Below, in pieces: positions 54,963 to 64,000 of a DNA stretch of 64,000 nucleotides. The translations under genes and the position numbers were made by a program. The DNA comes from Stenotrophomonas maltophilia (lineage in GTDB: Bacteria > Pseudomonadota > Gammaproteobacteria > Xanthomonadales > Xanthomonadaceae): positions 60,795 to 124,794 of the forward strand of contig NZ_RAUX01000010.1 of NCBI RefSeq assembly GCF_013464485.1, read 5' to 3'. Numbering within the stretch: the stretch's first letter is position 1; each line of letters starts with the position of its first letter. The notes beneath the pieces are model-generated. The model was not told where the DNA came from. It saw nothing but the letters and a program-made list of their open reading frames with translations, and did not search any database.

Positions 54963-55082
54963 TTCATGTTTCTGTACGGAAATGATAGCTCTGATCTTCA
55001 CGTTTGCGGGATCAAGACGCAGTCAACGCCGCCCGCGGAACGGGCGACGTGAGGCTCGAAACTCAGCGATGGGAAACGCCTG

Positions 55083-56117
55083 CTACTCGTACTGGATGGT
55101 GAATGTCGCTTGGCCGTTCGCGACACCCGCACCCACCGTACCGGCCTGGGTCTGCACGTAGCGGGCGCGCAGCGGCAGCGCCATGACACTGGTTCCCGGT
55201 GCGGTGGTGCCCACGTTGATCGTCTGGCCGAAGCGGACTTCGCGCTCGGTGGTGCCATCACGCTGGACCATCTGGATGCCGATGCGGGTGGCGCTGTTGC
55301 TGGCGGCGCTCAGCTTCAGCACGCCCGGCATGTTCGAACTGTCCTGGTCGGCATCCAGGCGGATGCCGATCTTGCTCTGGTAGGCCGCAACATTGCTGCC
55401 CTGGCAGTTCAGGCGGATCTCGAAGTCGCGATTGACCGCCTTGGAACCGACACCGGTGAAGCTGGTGTTGGGCACGCTGCCGAAGTCGACGGCAATGTTG
55501 CGACTGCCGGCCTGCACTTCGCAGGTCGGACTGACCACGGTGGTGCCCGAGCCCTTGAAGGTGGAGGTCAGCACCGGGCGGCTGGCACTGTCACCGTCGA
55601 AGTAGTACGTGGTGAAGCGCCCATTGGGCGCGATCACGCCGGAACCGGTCTGCGCGGCGGTCTTGATCAGCTGGATACGGAAGCGACCACCAATAAGCGT
55701 AACGGTGCTACCGCCGCCAAAGCTCAGCTGATGCGGGTAGTAGACCTGGATCGACCCGGAATCTCGGAACAGCTTGATGCCAACACCGGGGACGTCGGTT
55801 TCATAGGTATTCGCAAAACCAGGAACCGGGCGCTTCTGTGCCGCGTTGACGTACTCGCCGATCGAACGGCCACCGTTCCAGTCGCAGCTGGCCACACGCT
55901 CGCGCTGGGTGATCGACTCGCTGATTTCCTTGATCACGCCGCCGACCGGTGTGCTGGGCAGGATCACGATCTGGCCCATGTCCATGGTGACGTCCTGGGC
56001 CGTGAACCAGCTGGAGCTGATGCGGCACGCAGCACTGGCCTGCTGCGCCAGCAACACACCACCGAGCACGGCCACGGCAGCCAGCGCCTTGCGGCCTCGG
56101 GAAGAAATCATCGGCAT
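55083..56117 (-). CDS. Two-domain tip adhesin of the SMF-1-type fimbria
   Basis: Secreted protein of 344 residues with ATG 56117 (GGAGG five bases upstream). The signal peptide ends QQASAAC. The N-domain (about 30-200, receptor domain candidate) has two Cys (AACRIS, VASCDWNGG). The C-domain is a pilin domain: VSPTCEVQAGSRNIAVDFGS, RLNCQGSNVAAYQSKIG, ending ATFTIQYE. It is last in the pilin-chaperone-usher-adhesin operon and overlaps the usher stop. Confidence 0.88.
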   Translation of the reverse strand: MPMISSRGRKALAAVAVLGGVLLAQQASAACRISSSWFTAQDVTMDMGQIVILPSTPVGGVIKEISESITQRERVASCDWNGGRSIGEYVNAAQKRPVPGFANTYETDVPGVGIKLFRDSGSIQVYYPHQLSFGGGSTVTLIGGRFRIQLIKTAAQTGSGVIAPNGRFTTYYFDGDSASRPVLTSTFKGSGTTVVSPTCEVQAGSRNIAVDFGSVPNTSFTGVGSKAVNRDFEIRLNCQGSNVAAYQSKIGIRLDADQDSSNMPGVLKLSAASNSATRIGIQMVQRDGTTEREVRFGQTINVGTTAPGTSVMALPLRARYVQTQAGTVGAGVANGQATFTIQYE

Positions 56118-58693
56118 GCTGCCTCCAGCGGGATGAAGCCGGTCTTGGACGCATCGGCGCCCGCCGGAACCTGGTAATCGACGGTGCAGCGCTGGTCGGC
56201 ACCGGCGCCCCACTCCACCAGCAGGCGGCCCTGGGTCTGCTCGCTGCGCACGTACAGGCGGCCGCCCTGACTGACCATGCCCACCGGCTGGCCCTGCTCG
56301 TCCTTGACCTGCGCACCGAACGGCATGGTGCGGCCATCCGGGTTGCGCACCTGGATCAGCAGCGCGTTGCCCTTGCGGGTATCGAAGCGCAGGTAGCTGA
56401 TGGCACCGGCGAACGGCGCGATCGCCTGGCTGGTGCTTTCCAGCTCGACGTCGTGGGCCATGCCCTGCGGGTCGAGGGTGACGGTGTTGAGGCGGTACGG
56501 CGACACGTACGGGACCACGGCGTAGCCGCGGCCATCAACACGCAGGCCCGGGGCGTTGCTGACGATCGCATCGCGCGCGCCCGGTGCTTCGACCAGCACC
56601 ATGGTGTCGCCACGCTGCGGGGTGAAGGTGAAGCCACCCGGATGCACGACCACGCTGCCATTGGCACCCACCGAAGCCTGGCGGAAGTCACGCGAGTGGC
56701 TGTAGCTGGCGTTCAATGCGGAATAGCGGCTGCGGTATTCGACGTTGCCGATCGCGGTGGTGCTGCCCTCGCGGGAATCGGACAGGGCCGCGCCGTAGCT
56801 GAAGTTGTTGTCCACGCCGGCCGAACCGGTGATGCCAACGCGGCTGTTGTCGTAGCCCCCGCGGTCGCGCACGCCGAGGTCGGCACTGAACGACACCGGG
56901 TGGGTGCCACGGCCCAGCGGCACGCTCATCGACAGCAGGTACTGGGTATCCGAGCGGCCGAGTACGCCCTCTTCGGTGCGCAGCGCCGAGAAGCCGTAGT
57001 TCACCGAACGCCAGGCGTTGTTGTAGCCGACCTGGTACTGCTTGGAAGTGCCGGAACGGTCGTAGAAGTCGCGCACCGAGCCGGTCACGTACAACGCGCC
57101 CCCCCGACGGCCCAACGGCTGGTTCAGGGTCACCTGGAACTGGCTGCGCTGGCGGCCACGGGTGGTCGGGTCGATGCCGCGCTTGTCCGAATCACGGCCG
57201 TACAGCGCGTCCTGCAGGCTGTAGAAGCCTTCGGTCGAATAGCGGTAGGCGGCCAGGGTCAGGTTGGTCCCGGTCTCGCCGATCATGTTGCTGTAGCTCA
57301 AGCGCACGCTGGCACCGGTGTGGTTGCCGTAGTGGTCGAACGTGGTGCGTGCGTGGGTGACGTCGGCAGCGAACGCGCCGACCGGCGTGGACAGGCCAAC
57401 ACCGTACAGCAGCGACAGGTAGCCGTCGCTCAGTGCGGTGCCGCCGTACAGGGTCAGCTGGTTGCCGATGCCACGCTGGTAGGTGCCCTGCACCAGCCAC
57501 GGCTCATCATCGAGAAGCTTGTTGCGCACCTGGCCGGCGGTCAGCGAGTAACGCGACACGCCTTCGCGCAGCATCTGCGGCACCGAACCGAACGGCACCT
57601 TGAACTCGCGGCGGCGGCCATCGGCTTCGATCACGCTCACTTCCAGGTCGCCGCCGTAACCGGTCGGGTACAGGTCGTCGATGACGAAGCTGCCCGGGGA
57701 CACCGTGGAGGAGTAGATCAGCTGCTCGTTCTGGCGCACTTCCACCCGCGCATTGGTCTCGGCGATGCCGCGCACGACCGGCGCGTAGCCGCGCAGCGAA
57801 TCGGGCAGCATGCGGTCATCGCTGGCCAGGCTGGCGCCGCGGTAACCGATCGAATCGAACAGTTCGCCGGTGGTGTAGGCCTCACCGATGGTGAGCATGC
57901 CGCGCACCTGCGGGATGCCACGCTGGGCGTAGGTGGCGATGCTCTGCCAGTGGCGGCCGTCACCCTCGGTCCAGGTCAGGTTGGAGTCGTGGCGGAACTG
58001 CCAGCCCCCCAGGTTCAGGCCGGCATTGAGGCCGAGGTAGGCGCTGCGGTTGCGCTGGCCACCTTCGACACGGCTGTCGCTGTCGATGGCATTGAAGCTG
58101 TAGCCGACGAAGCCGGCATTGATGCCACGGTCCCACAGCGCCGGGTTGACGTAGCCGCGTGCCTCACGGCGCAGGAACACCTGCGGGATGCTCAGGTCGT
58201 AGCGCAGGTTGCCGCTGTCATAGACACCATAGGCATTGGCCATGCGCTGCTGGACCGGCACGCAGGTGGTCGTGTCGGTCGGCACGGACGGGTCCTGCTG
58301 CAGCAGCACGGCCTCGCTGTCCACGCCCATTTCTTCCAGCATCGGCAGCGGCAGGCAGGCATCGACATGCCCCTGCTCGTCGGCCTTGAACTGCAGATCG
58401 CGACGGCCCTGCCAGCCACCGTTGACGTAGACGTCGACACGGTAGGTGCCGGCCACCATCGGGTTGCCGTTGCTGAAGGCCGCCAGGTCGACCTGCTTGG
58501 CCTGGCCAGACAGGAAGCTGGAATTGAACTGGGCCGATTCCGGTGCACGCGCATTGGCGGCACCACTCTGCGCCATCAGCGCCTGTTCGCCGAGATTGGC
58601 CGGTGCAGCCAGCGCCCATCCTGGGCAGGCCACGCCAGCGACCAGCAGGCAAAGCGCCTGATGGATCGACAATGTCAATCTGTTTCCGATCAC
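56108..58693 (-). CDS. Usher of the SMF-1-type fimbria
   Basis: Outer-membrane usher of 861 residues. After the signal peptide and a polar stretch (to about residue 55) the N-domain starts AQFNSSFLSGQAKQVDLAAF. SPGSFVIDDLYPTGYGGDLEVSV is the conserved barrel motif. The C-terminal plug-like domains carry the Cys pair (ADQRCTVDYQ, LEAACR). It is a different lineage from the usher at 18840. The sequence upstream, 58694-58764, has no obvious promoter, consistent with an operon from the pilin. Confidence 0.95.
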   Translation of the reverse strand: MIGNRLTLSIHQALCLLVAGVACPGWALAAPANLGEQALMAQSGAANARAPESAQFNSSFLSGQAKQVDLAAFSNGNPMVAGTYRVDVYVNGGWQGRRDLQFKADEQGHVDACLPLPMLEEMGVDSEAVLLQQDPSVPTDTTTCVPVQQRMANAYGVYDSGNLRYDLSIPQVFLRREARGYVNPALWDRGINAGFVGYSFNAIDSDSRVEGGQRNRSAYLGLNAGLNLGGWQFRHDSNLTWTEGDGRHWQSIATYAQRGIPQVRGMLTIGEAYTTGELFDSIGYRGASLASDDRMLPDSLRGYAPVVRGIAETNARVEVRQNEQLIYSSTVSPGSFVIDDLYPTGYGGDLEVSVIEADGRRREFKVPFGSVPQMLREGVSRYSLTAGQVRNKLLDDEPWLVQGTYQRGIGNQLTLYGGTALSDGYLSLLYGVGLSTPVGAFAADVTHARTTFDHYGNHTGASVRLSYSNMIGETGTNLTLAAYRYSTEGFYSLQDALYGRDSDKRGIDPTTRGRQRSQFQVTLNQPLGRRGGALYVTGSVRDFYDRSGTSKQYQVGYNNAWRSVNYGFSALRTEEGVLGRSDTQYLLSMSVPLGRGTHPVSFSADLGVRDRGGYDNSRVGITGSAGVDNNFSYGAALSDSREGSTTAIGNVEYRSRYSALNASYSHSRDFRQASVGANGSVVVHPGGFTFTPQRGDTMVLVEAPGARDAIVSNAPGLRVDGRGYAVVPYVSPYRLNTVTLDPQGMAHDVELESTSQAIAPFAGAISYLRFDTRKGNALLIQVRNPDGRTMPFGAQVKDEQGQPVGMVSQGGRLYVRSEQTQGRLLVEWGAGADQRCTVDYQVPAGADASKTGFIPLEAACR

Positions 58694-58764
58694 ACTGACA
58701 TTCCTTCAATTCGCCGCACGGCGGCGGTGGCGGGATGCGCAGGCCCACGGCCCACGCGGCGCGT

Positions 58765-59493
58765 TCAGCCCCCGGTGCTGCCGAGGCGGATCGTGTGCTC
58801 CACCCGGCCGCCGTAATCGTTGATGGTGATGAAGCGCACCTGGTCGGTGCCCGCCGGTGCGGCGAACTCCAGGCTCTGCTTCGGCGCGACCATCGCGCCC
58901 TTGTCTTCAACGGCCTTCTCAGCGCTGCCGGTCACGGCGTGCACTTCGGCCAGCGTCACGTGGAAGGGACTCGGGTTCTCCACCCGCAGGCGGTCGCCAT
59001 TGCGGGTCCAGCGCAGTGCTGACGGTGCGTCGTTGGCGACACCCTTCAGGCCCTGCGGCCGGTAGAAAAGCTTCAGGCGCGAGCGGAACGCGACCTGCAG
59101 GTAGTTCTGCTCGCCACTGTCGGCGTTGTCCGGCGACGGCGGCACGTCCAGCACGTTGAGCCAGAACACCGACTCGCGGTCGGCCGGCAGCTGCGCACCG
59201 GAGAAGATCACACGCAACGCCTGGCTGCGGCCCGGTTCAACGCGCGCGATCGGCGGCGTCAGCACGAACGGGGCATCGCTGGTATCAGCGGTCTGGTTGG
59301 CGTCGCCGCTGTCGATCCAGGCTTGGACCAGCGCGGGCGAGTCGCCCACGTTGTCGACCTGCACGGTGACTTCGCGCGCCTGCGCGGGATAGATCACACG
59401 CGTGCCATTGACCACCACGCCGGCCAGAGCGTTCTGGCAGAAGGGCAGCGTGAACGCTGCCAGCAGCAGCGCCCGGGGAAAGAATGCTTTCAT
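58765..59493 (-). CDS. Periplasmic chaperone of the SMF-1-type fimbria
   Basis: PapD-like chaperone of 242 residues from ATG 59493 (MKAFFPRALLLAAFTLPF). The mature part begins GVVVNGTRVIYPAQAREVTV. DRESVFWLNVLDVPPSPDN is the family motif region, followed by RLKLFYRPQGLKG. It ends VRFITINDYGGRVEHTIRLG. It follows the pilin by 85 bases that include a long hairpin. Confidence 0.93.
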   Translation of the reverse strand: MKAFFPRALLLAAFTLPFCQNALAGVVVNGTRVIYPAQAREVTVQVDNVGDSPALVQAWIDSGDANQTADTSDAPFVLTPPIARVEPGRSQALRVIFSGAQLPADRESVFWLNVLDVPPSPDNADSGEQNYLQVAFRSRLKLFYRPQGLKGVANDAPSALRWTRNGDRLRVENPSPFHVTLAEVHAVTGSAEKAVEDKGAMVAPKQSLEFAAPAGTDQVRFITINDYGGRVEHTIRLGSTGG

Positions 59494-59534
59494 CGGAAGT
59501 ACTACGCTCGAGGGGTGTGGCCAGGGGCCGCGGC

Positions 59535-59564
59535 GCATTGGCCGGCGCAGGCGCCGGCCAATGC
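59535..59564 (-). terminator. Intercistronic hairpin between pilin and chaperone genes
   Basis: Perfect 14-base arms (GCATTGGCCGGCGC / GCGCCGGCCAATGC) with a 2-base loop centre and no T tract. It sits 14 bases after the pilin stop, the same place as in the fimbrial locus at 23180. Confidence 0.65.
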
Positions 59565-59578
59565 AGGTACGACAACGA

Positions 59579-60118
59579 TCAGTTGTAGATGATCGTGTAC
59601 TTGACGCTGCTGGTGACGTCGCCCGGGGTGGCGGCGGCAGTGGCGTAGTACTCAGCGTAGTAGTTCAGGTTGGCGGTGCCGTCGCCGGCCACGGTCACCC
59701 ACTGCGAGTTGTCCTGGGCCAGGCCGGTGCCAGCCGCCTTGATCGGCAGGAACGTGTTGTTCGAGCCCAGCAGCTGCAGCTGCACGTTGGTGGCAGCGTT
59801 GGCCGAAGCCTGGTTGACCAGGCGGCCGCTGTTGAAATCAACGGTGGAACCCGGCTCGAAGTAGGTGGCGACGTTGCCGGCGCTGCACTTGCTCAGGTTG
59901 ATGGCGAACGGGGTACGGCCCGCAACGGCACCGGCGGTGGCCAGGGTGTTCTTGGACACGGTCGGCAGGTTGACGGCGAAGTCCTTGCCGCCCGGGGTCG
60001 AGATGGTGCAGGTCTTGTCGGTCACCTTGCCATTGAAGGTGATGGTGCCGTCGGCGGCGTTGGCGGCCAGCGGAGCGGCGGCCAGCATCAGAGCGGCGAT
60101 GAGGTTGATCTTGTGCAT
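59579..60118 (-). CDS. smf-1: SMF-1-type major fimbrial subunit
   Basis: Major pilin of 179 residues. The signal peptide is MHKINLIAALMLAAAPLAANA; the mature start is ADGTITFNGKVTDKTCTIST. The second Cys is in INLSKCSAGN. It ends SSVKYTIIYN, a typical pilin terminus. In S. maltophilia the SMF-1 fimbria mediates adhesion and early biofilm formation; I recognise the sequence from memory, and the operon order pilin-chaperone-usher-adhesin agrees. The ribosome site is weak. Confidence 0.88.
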   Translation of the reverse strand: MHKINLIAALMLAAAPLAANAADGTITFNGKVTDKTCTISTPGGKDFAVNLPTVSKNTLATAGAVAGRTPFAINLSKCSAGNVATYFEPGSTVDFNSGRLVNQASANAATNVQLQLLGSNNTFLPIKAAGTGLAQDNSQWVTVAGDGTANLNYYAEYYATAAATPGDVTSSVKYTIIYN

Positions 60119-60575
60119 TCGCTTTTACCTAACCCTACTGAAGAGATGGAAGTAGAGGAGGAAGCAAGGAGCACTGCCGGGCTAACAAGACCCATCCTTG
60201 CGTCTCACCTGTGGCCGGACTCGGACATACCTCCCCCTGAATCCGTGACGCAAGTATATGCACAAATGTGATGCGCGTCTCATTATTTTTCTGAACGTCA
60301 ATTCATTGACGCCCGAAATGTGACGTGCTAGGCGAATTTATAGGAGCAAGGGCGTGGGGGATTTGACGGCGCCCGGATCGGGTCACTAACGACCGTAGAT
60401 GACGCTTCTGGTGACGTGTTCGGCATGCGCGGAAACAGGCCATTTTCAGGTGGAATCGGCTTCTTTGATGCGCATCACTCTTTCTTGGTGATGGCCCTAG
60501 CAGATTCGAATTTTCCCTATTAAAGGCGGATCGAAGCTGTCGCTAACTAGGACACACCGAACCAGAGAACGTGTC
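60119..60575. promoter_or_regulatory. Divergent control region between smf-1 and the pilin-like gene
   Basis: This 457-base, AT-richer region has no gene. On the minus strand a -10-like TATACT lies at 60253-60258 and a CRP-like TGTGA-TGCGCG-TCTCA at 60267-60282. Between 60245 and 60477 there are about eight TGACG/TGATGCGC-type words, including the perfect palindrome TGATGCGCATCA near 60467. This is an unusual density for a spacer. Confidence 0.55.
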
Positions 60576-60941
60576 ATGAGGAACTCCATTCTGCTGTGCG
60601 TGGCCCTGATGTCCGTCAGTGCGCTGGCCCAGGCCAGCAGCGGCAGCATCCGTTTCAGTGGCCGTATCGCCGAGCCGGGCTGCACGACGAACCTGTCCCA
60701 GGGCGAGCTGAGCCTGGCGGCCTGCCCGCCGTCGGCCAAGGGCTCGACGGTGGCGGTAACGGCACTGGCTGACGGCCAGGCCGCGACGCTGCGCGACGGC
60801 AAGCGCCAGGGCCAGAAGCTGTCGGTGTCGGCCAGCGCATTGCGCGCCGGCGATGTCGCCTTCTCCGAGCGTTACAGCGTGCAGGCCTCGAAGCAGCAGC
60901 CGCTGCAGGGCGCCTACCTGGTCGTGGTCGACTACCTGTAA
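60576..60941 (+). CDS. Short pilin-like secreted protein, divergent from smf-1
   Basis: The 121-residue protein has a signal peptide (MRNSILLCVALMSVSALAQA) and a mature start SSGSIRFSGRIAEPGCTTNL. That resembles the first strand and Cys of chaperone-usher pilins. It ends QGAYLVVVDYL, like a pilin C-terminus, but the middle is far shorter than in a normal subunit. The second Cys is in LAACPPSAKG. It may be a minor subunit, a terminator of the rod, or a stand-alone protein. I do not recognise a named family. Confidence 0.75.
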   Translation: MRNSILLCVALMSVSALAQASSGSIRFSGRIAEPGCTTNLSQGELSLAACPPSAKGSTVAVTALADGQAATLRDGKRQGQKLSVSASALRAGDVAFSERYSVQASKQQPLQGAYLVVVDYL

Positions 60942-60953
60942 GCGTCCATGAGG

Positions 60954-60973
60954 GCCGGCGTGGTCACGCCGGC
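60954..60973. terminator. Bidirectional hairpin at the end of pncB
   Basis: GCCGGCGTG and CACGCCGGC arms with a 2-base loop, overlapping the pncB stop. No T tract on either side. Confidence 0.35.
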
Positions 60974-62145
60974 TGCGGCAGCTCGAAGACCTGGCGCAGA
61001 TAGGCCAGGTAGCCCGGGTCGTCGCACATGCTCTTGCCCGGCGAATCGCTGAGCTTGGCCACCGGCTGGCCGTTGCAGCGGACCATCTTGATGACGATGT
61101 TGAGCGGCGTCGGGCCCAGATCATTGGTCAGATGGGTGCCGACGCCGAACGCGACCTGGCACCGGCCACGGAAGTAATCGTACAGGCGCATCACCTTGGC
61201 GATGTCCAGGCCATCGCTGAAGACCAGCACCTTGCTGCGCGGGTCGACACGGCGCTGCTGGAAGTGCGCCAGCATGCGGTCACCCCAGTCGAACGGATCG
61301 CCGGAGTCATGGCGGACGCCGTCGAACAGCTTGCAGAAGTACATGTCGAAGTCGCGCAGGAACGCATCCAGGCCGACCACGTCGGACAGTGCGATACCCA
61401 GGTCGCCACGGTATTCGCGTGCCCATGAGTCCAGTGCCGCCACCTGCGAATCACGCAGGCGCGGGCCGAGCGCCTGGAACGCCTGCAGGTACTCATGCGC
61501 CATCGTGCCATGCGGGGTCATGCCATACAGGCGGGCGAAGTGCACGTTGCTGGTGCCGACCAGCTGCGGGCCCAGCGCATCACGCAGCAGCGGCAGCAGG
61601 CGCGCGTGCCAGTCGCGGGAGTAGCGCCGGCGGCTGCCGTAGTCGGCAATGCGGCACTGTTCAAACCCTGGGGTATCACGCAGCAGTGCTGCTTTCGCCT
61701 GCAGCCGGCGCTCGCCCTCGGCGAAGTCCGCCGTGGTGGTGTTGCGGAACCAGACTTCGTTGATGATCGCCAGTAGCGGCACTTCGAACAGGATGGTGTG
61801 CAGCCACGGGCCGGTGATGTCCAGCTCGATTTCGCCGGGCACGGTCTTCGAGGCGTGCAGCTGGATGTACTTGCGATCGAGATGGAACAGGCCGAGGAAG
61901 TCGGCGAAGTCCGGCTTCACGAAGCGCAGGCCACGCATGTAGTCCAGTTCCGCGCTACTGAAGCGCAGGCTGCACAGGTGGTCGATCTCTTCGTCGATCT
62001 GGTCGATGTAGCGGGCCAGGTCGATGCCGGGCGTACGGCACTTGAACCGGTACTGCACCTGCGCGCCGGGGTGCTGGTGCAGCACCGCCTGCATCATGGT
62101 GAACTTGTACAGGTCGGTGTCGAGCAGGGACTGGATGATAGGCAT
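60964..62145 (-). CDS. pncB: PncB, nicotinate phosphoribosyltransferase
   Basis: Salvages nicotinate to NaMN for NAD synthesis, with ATP. ATG 62145 gives [20 protein letters not shown], the family start, and 393 residues. Other motifs are [11 protein letters not shown], the phosphoribosyl pocket [20 protein letters not shown] with the phosphorylated His, [14 protein letters not shown], and [14 protein letters not shown]. The C-terminus ends [20 protein letters not shown]. It has no clear operon partner. Confidence 0.97.
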   Translation of the reverse strand: MPIIQSLLDTDLYKFTMMQAVLHQHPGAQVQYRFKCRTPGIDLARYIDQIDEEIDHLCSLRFSSAELDYMRGLRFVKPDFADFLGLFHLDRKYIQLHASKTVPGEIELDITGPWLHTILFEVPLLAIINEVWFRNTTTADFAEGERRLQAKAALLRDTPGFEQCRIADYGSRRRYSRDWHARLLPLLRDALGPQLVGTSNVHFARLYGMTPHGTMAHEYLQAFQALGPRLRDSQVAALDSWAREYRGDLGIALSDVVGLDAFLRDFDMYFCKLFDGVRHDSGDPFDWGDRMLAHFQQRRVDPRSKVLVFSDGLDIAKVMRLYDYFRGRCQVAFGVGTHLTNDLGPTPLNIVIKMVRCNGQPVAKLSDSPGKSMCDDPGYLAYLRQVFELPQPA

Positions 62146-62195
62146 GGGCCGGATTATGCGCCCGGCGGAGTGAACCGTGGGCGCGCCTGCCTTCC

Positions 62196-62223
62196 GTAGA
62201 GCCGAGCGTGGGCTCGGCTCTAC
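62196..62223. repeat. SMAG palindrome with GTAG at both ends
   Basis: GTAGAGCCGAGC-GTG-GGCTCGGCTCTAC; on the minus strand its TAG is the stop of the glycosyltransferase gene. Confidence 0.85.
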
Positions 62224-63059
62224 AACGACCGGCGCAGCAGGCGCGGCACCAGCATCAGGGCGTGCGCCCAGATCGCGCCCCACACCGCCACCCGCACCGG
62301 CAACGAACGCTGCTTCGCTTCGAACTTCTGGAAATAGCGCCAGAGGCCTTTGTGCTTGTGCCATTCGACAAAGAACGGCCGCGAGCGGCTGGAGACGCCA
62401 CGAACGTGGGTGACCTGCAGGTCATTGGCGATCGCCACCACTGCCCCCGCCTCGCGCGCACGCCGGCACAGGTCCAGGTCTTCGGCATGCAGCCGATAGC
62501 CGGCGTCCCAGCCTCCAATGCAATCGAACAGTGCGCGCGGCATCATCAGCAGCGCGCCGGACAGCGCCGGCACCTGCTGCAGGGCCTGATGCGGATCCCG
62601 CGGCACCGCCAGCTTCGAGCCCTTGCCGGGTGAACGCAGCATCATCAGGAAATCCGGGTCGCGGCGGCGCACGGCTTCGTCGGCCTGTCCCTGCTCGTCC
62701 ACCTGTTCGACGCCGAGCAGGCAGTTGCCCAGTATTTCCGCGCGGCTGCGCAGTGCGGCCAACGTCTCCGGCTCGACCATCAGATCCGGGTTGATGAAGG
62801 CCAGCCATGGGCTGTGTGAATCGGCCACACCCTGGTTGTTGGCAGCGGCGAAGCCGGGATTGTCCGGGTTGCCGACGAAGCGCACGCGCGGATCATGGCT
62901 GGCATGCCGCTGCACGATGTCCAGCGTGCCATCCAGCGAGCCGTTGTCGATCACTCGGATCTCGGCCACGTCCTGCGCCTGGCGCAGGCGCGAGAGGCAG
63001 GCATCGATGGTGCTGCCGCTCTGGTAGGTGACGACGATGGCGGCAATGGCAGCATTCAA
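62220..63059 (-). CDS. Family 2 glycosyltransferase (rhamnosyltransferase-like)
   Basis: GT-A fold inverting glycosyltransferase of 279 residues. The N-terminus [20 protein letters not shown] and [14 protein letters not shown] are the nucleotide-sugar fold. [15 protein letters not shown] and [10 protein letters not shown] (DxD-type) follow. [19 protein letters not shown] is typical of rhamnosyltransferase-like enzymes. A hydrophobic, basic C-terminus (about 255-279) may touch the membrane. It overlaps the upstream gene by 4 bases. Donor and acceptor are not visible; a surface polysaccharide is likely. Confidence 0.85.
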   Translation of the reverse strand: MNAAIAAIVVTYQSGSTIDACLSRLRQAQDVAEIRVIDNGSLDGTLDIVQRHASHDPRVRFVGNPDNPGFAAANNQGVADSHSPWLAFINPDLMVEPETLAALRSRAEILGNCLLGVEQVDEQGQADEAVRRRDPDFLMMLRSPGKGSKLAVPRDPHQALQQVPALSGALLMMPRALFDCIGGWDAGYRLHAEDLDLCRRAREAGAVVAIANDLQVTHVRGVSSRSRPFFVEWHKHKGLWRYFQKFEAKQRSLPVRVAVWGAIWAHALMLVPRLLRRSL

Positions 63060-63907
63060 ACGGGAGGCTCCGACGCAGACGGGACGAACAGGTCGCCCTG
63101 TTCCTTCGGCATTATCGCCTGCCGCATGCGTTGCTGCAGGTCGGTGCGCACCCGATGCAGCGGGTCGTGCATCAGGAAATCCGCCAGTCGCGGCACCCAG
63201 CCCGGCCAGCGTGCGGCCAGTGCCTCGAGATCACCCTCGCGGCTGACCGCCTCGCCAGCCCGGCTGACAAAGGCCGTCTCGCACAACACGTTGCGCCAGC
63301 CCAGGCCAGCCATGCGCAGGCTGAGGTCCACCAGCGCGGCGTTCCAGCCAGCGTAACTGTCCACGTCCAGGCCACCGGCACGACGGCGCGCATTGCCGCG
63401 CACCAGCACCGCATGGGTGACCGCCGACGGCAACTCCGGGTGCAGCGTTGGCAGGCCTGCGCAGGTCTGCGCCAGCAGCGCAGCATCGTCCGGTTCCGGA
63501 TTGATCTCGCCCAGCCGTGGCCACGCAGCGGTTTCGCCTGCATTGCACCACGGGGTTGCGGTCGCGATGGAAGCATCGCGGGCGAAGGCGTCCTGCAGCT
63601 GCTGCAGCCAGCCCGGCGCGGGCACGCTGTCCGGTGCCAGCACCGCTACATCCATGCCATCACAGGCGCGCAGCATCTCGTCCAGGTGGGCAACCTCTCC
63701 CAGCGGCCGCGCGCGGCGGGTGTACTCGGCCTGCAGTGGCGTATGCGCCAACCAGTGTTCCACCACCGCCTGTGCACGCGGCCCGGTCTGCGCATCGTCG
63801 GCCAACCAGACTGCAGTTCCCGGCGCAGTGCCGGCATCCAGCGCCGCCAGGCAGCGGTCGAGCGCAGCATCGTCCACGCACAGCGGCAACAACACGATCG
63901 CCCCCAT
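63056..63907 (-). CDS. Divergent family 2 glycosyltransferase-like protein
   Basis: With ATG 63907 (GGAGG four bases upstream) the protein has 283 residues, starting MGAIVLLPLCVDDAALDRCL. A GTG further upstream is possible. It has a GT-A-like N-half (VWLADDAQTGPRAQAVVEHW, MDVAVLAPDSVPAPGWLQQL) but no classic DxD, so catalytic ability is uncertain. The later YAGWNAALVDLSLRMAGLGW fits the acceptor half of GT2 enzymes. It is co-translated with the following glycosyltransferase and probably works with it. Confidence 0.7.
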   Translation of the reverse strand: MGAIVLLPLCVDDAALDRCLAALDAGTAPGTAVWLADDAQTGPRAQAVVEHWLAHTPLQAEYTRRARPLGEVAHLDEMLRACDGMDVAVLAPDSVPAPGWLQQLQDAFARDASIATATPWCNAGETAAWPRLGEINPEPDDAALLAQTCAGLPTLHPELPSAVTHAVLVRGNARRRAGGLDVDSYAGWNAALVDLSLRMAGLGWRNVLCETAFVSRAGEAVSREGDLEALAARWPGWVPRLADFLMHDPLHRVRTDLQQRMRQAIMPKEQGDLFVPSASEPPV

Positions 63908-64000
63908 CCCGCCTCCGTGGTTGTCGGTGGTCACAGCCTAGCACCGGGAGGGTATCGGCCGGGTTGCACCCGGCACCCGCAGAGGCCAGAGCCGAAGCCG

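Overview
The window is about 64 kb of GC-rich gammaproteobacterial chromosome, most likely from the Stenotrophomonas maltophilia complex (Xanthomonadaceae). Three things point there: many GTAG-headed palindromes of the SMAG/REP type between genes, an SMF-1-type fimbrial operon whose major pilin starts its mature part with ADGTITFNGKVTDK, and an Ax21-family outer-membrane protein. Everything looks chromosomal. I saw no transposase, integrase, prophage, CRISPR array or tRNA gene.

Left part (1-14.7 kb): the dcw cell-wall and division cluster runs leftward (mraZ-rsmH-ftsL-ftsI-murE-murF), with almost every junction a 4-base ATGA overlap, behind a promoter with a four-repeat MraZ operator. Divergent to it are an NRDE/TANGO2 protein, a DM13 protein, the RNase P RNA, rsmI, and lpoA-yraN. 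An FAD-linked oxidase, a decayed GNAT gene and a dual-ATPase ABC-F protein follow.

Surface block 1 (14.8-24.4 kb): an autotransporter with an unusual structured leader, then a chaperone-usher fimbrial locus. The locus has pilin and chaperone on the right strand, and adhesin, usher, a second fimbrial subunit and a broken adhesin on the left strand. A 19-bp near-palindromic motif recurs upstream of five units in 12.8-22.6 kb and may be a shared operator for these adhesins.

Core metabolism (24.4-40.9 kb): thiL-nusB-ribH-ribBA-ribE behind an FMN riboswitch, then nrdR and ribD about 4 kb away. Between ribD and ribE, on the opposite strand, lie an Ax21-type protein and three tandem secreted paralogues of unknown function. 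Two paralogous small membrane proteins, glyA, an RcnB-like protein, ettA and an AzgA-type purine permease follow.

Surface block 2 (40.9-60.9 kb): a nine-gene leftward cellulose operon, bcsE-F-G-R-Q-A-B-C-Z, compacted by 1-17 base overlaps and including two genes of only 59 codons (bcsF, bcsR). It is followed by the SMF-1-type operon (pilin-chaperone-usher-adhesin) and a divergent pilin-like orphan. CRP/Clp-like sites sit upstream of both bcsE and the SMF-1 pilin, which would suit joint control of biofilm matrix and fimbriae. The right end carries pncB and two overlapping family-2 glycosyltransferases.
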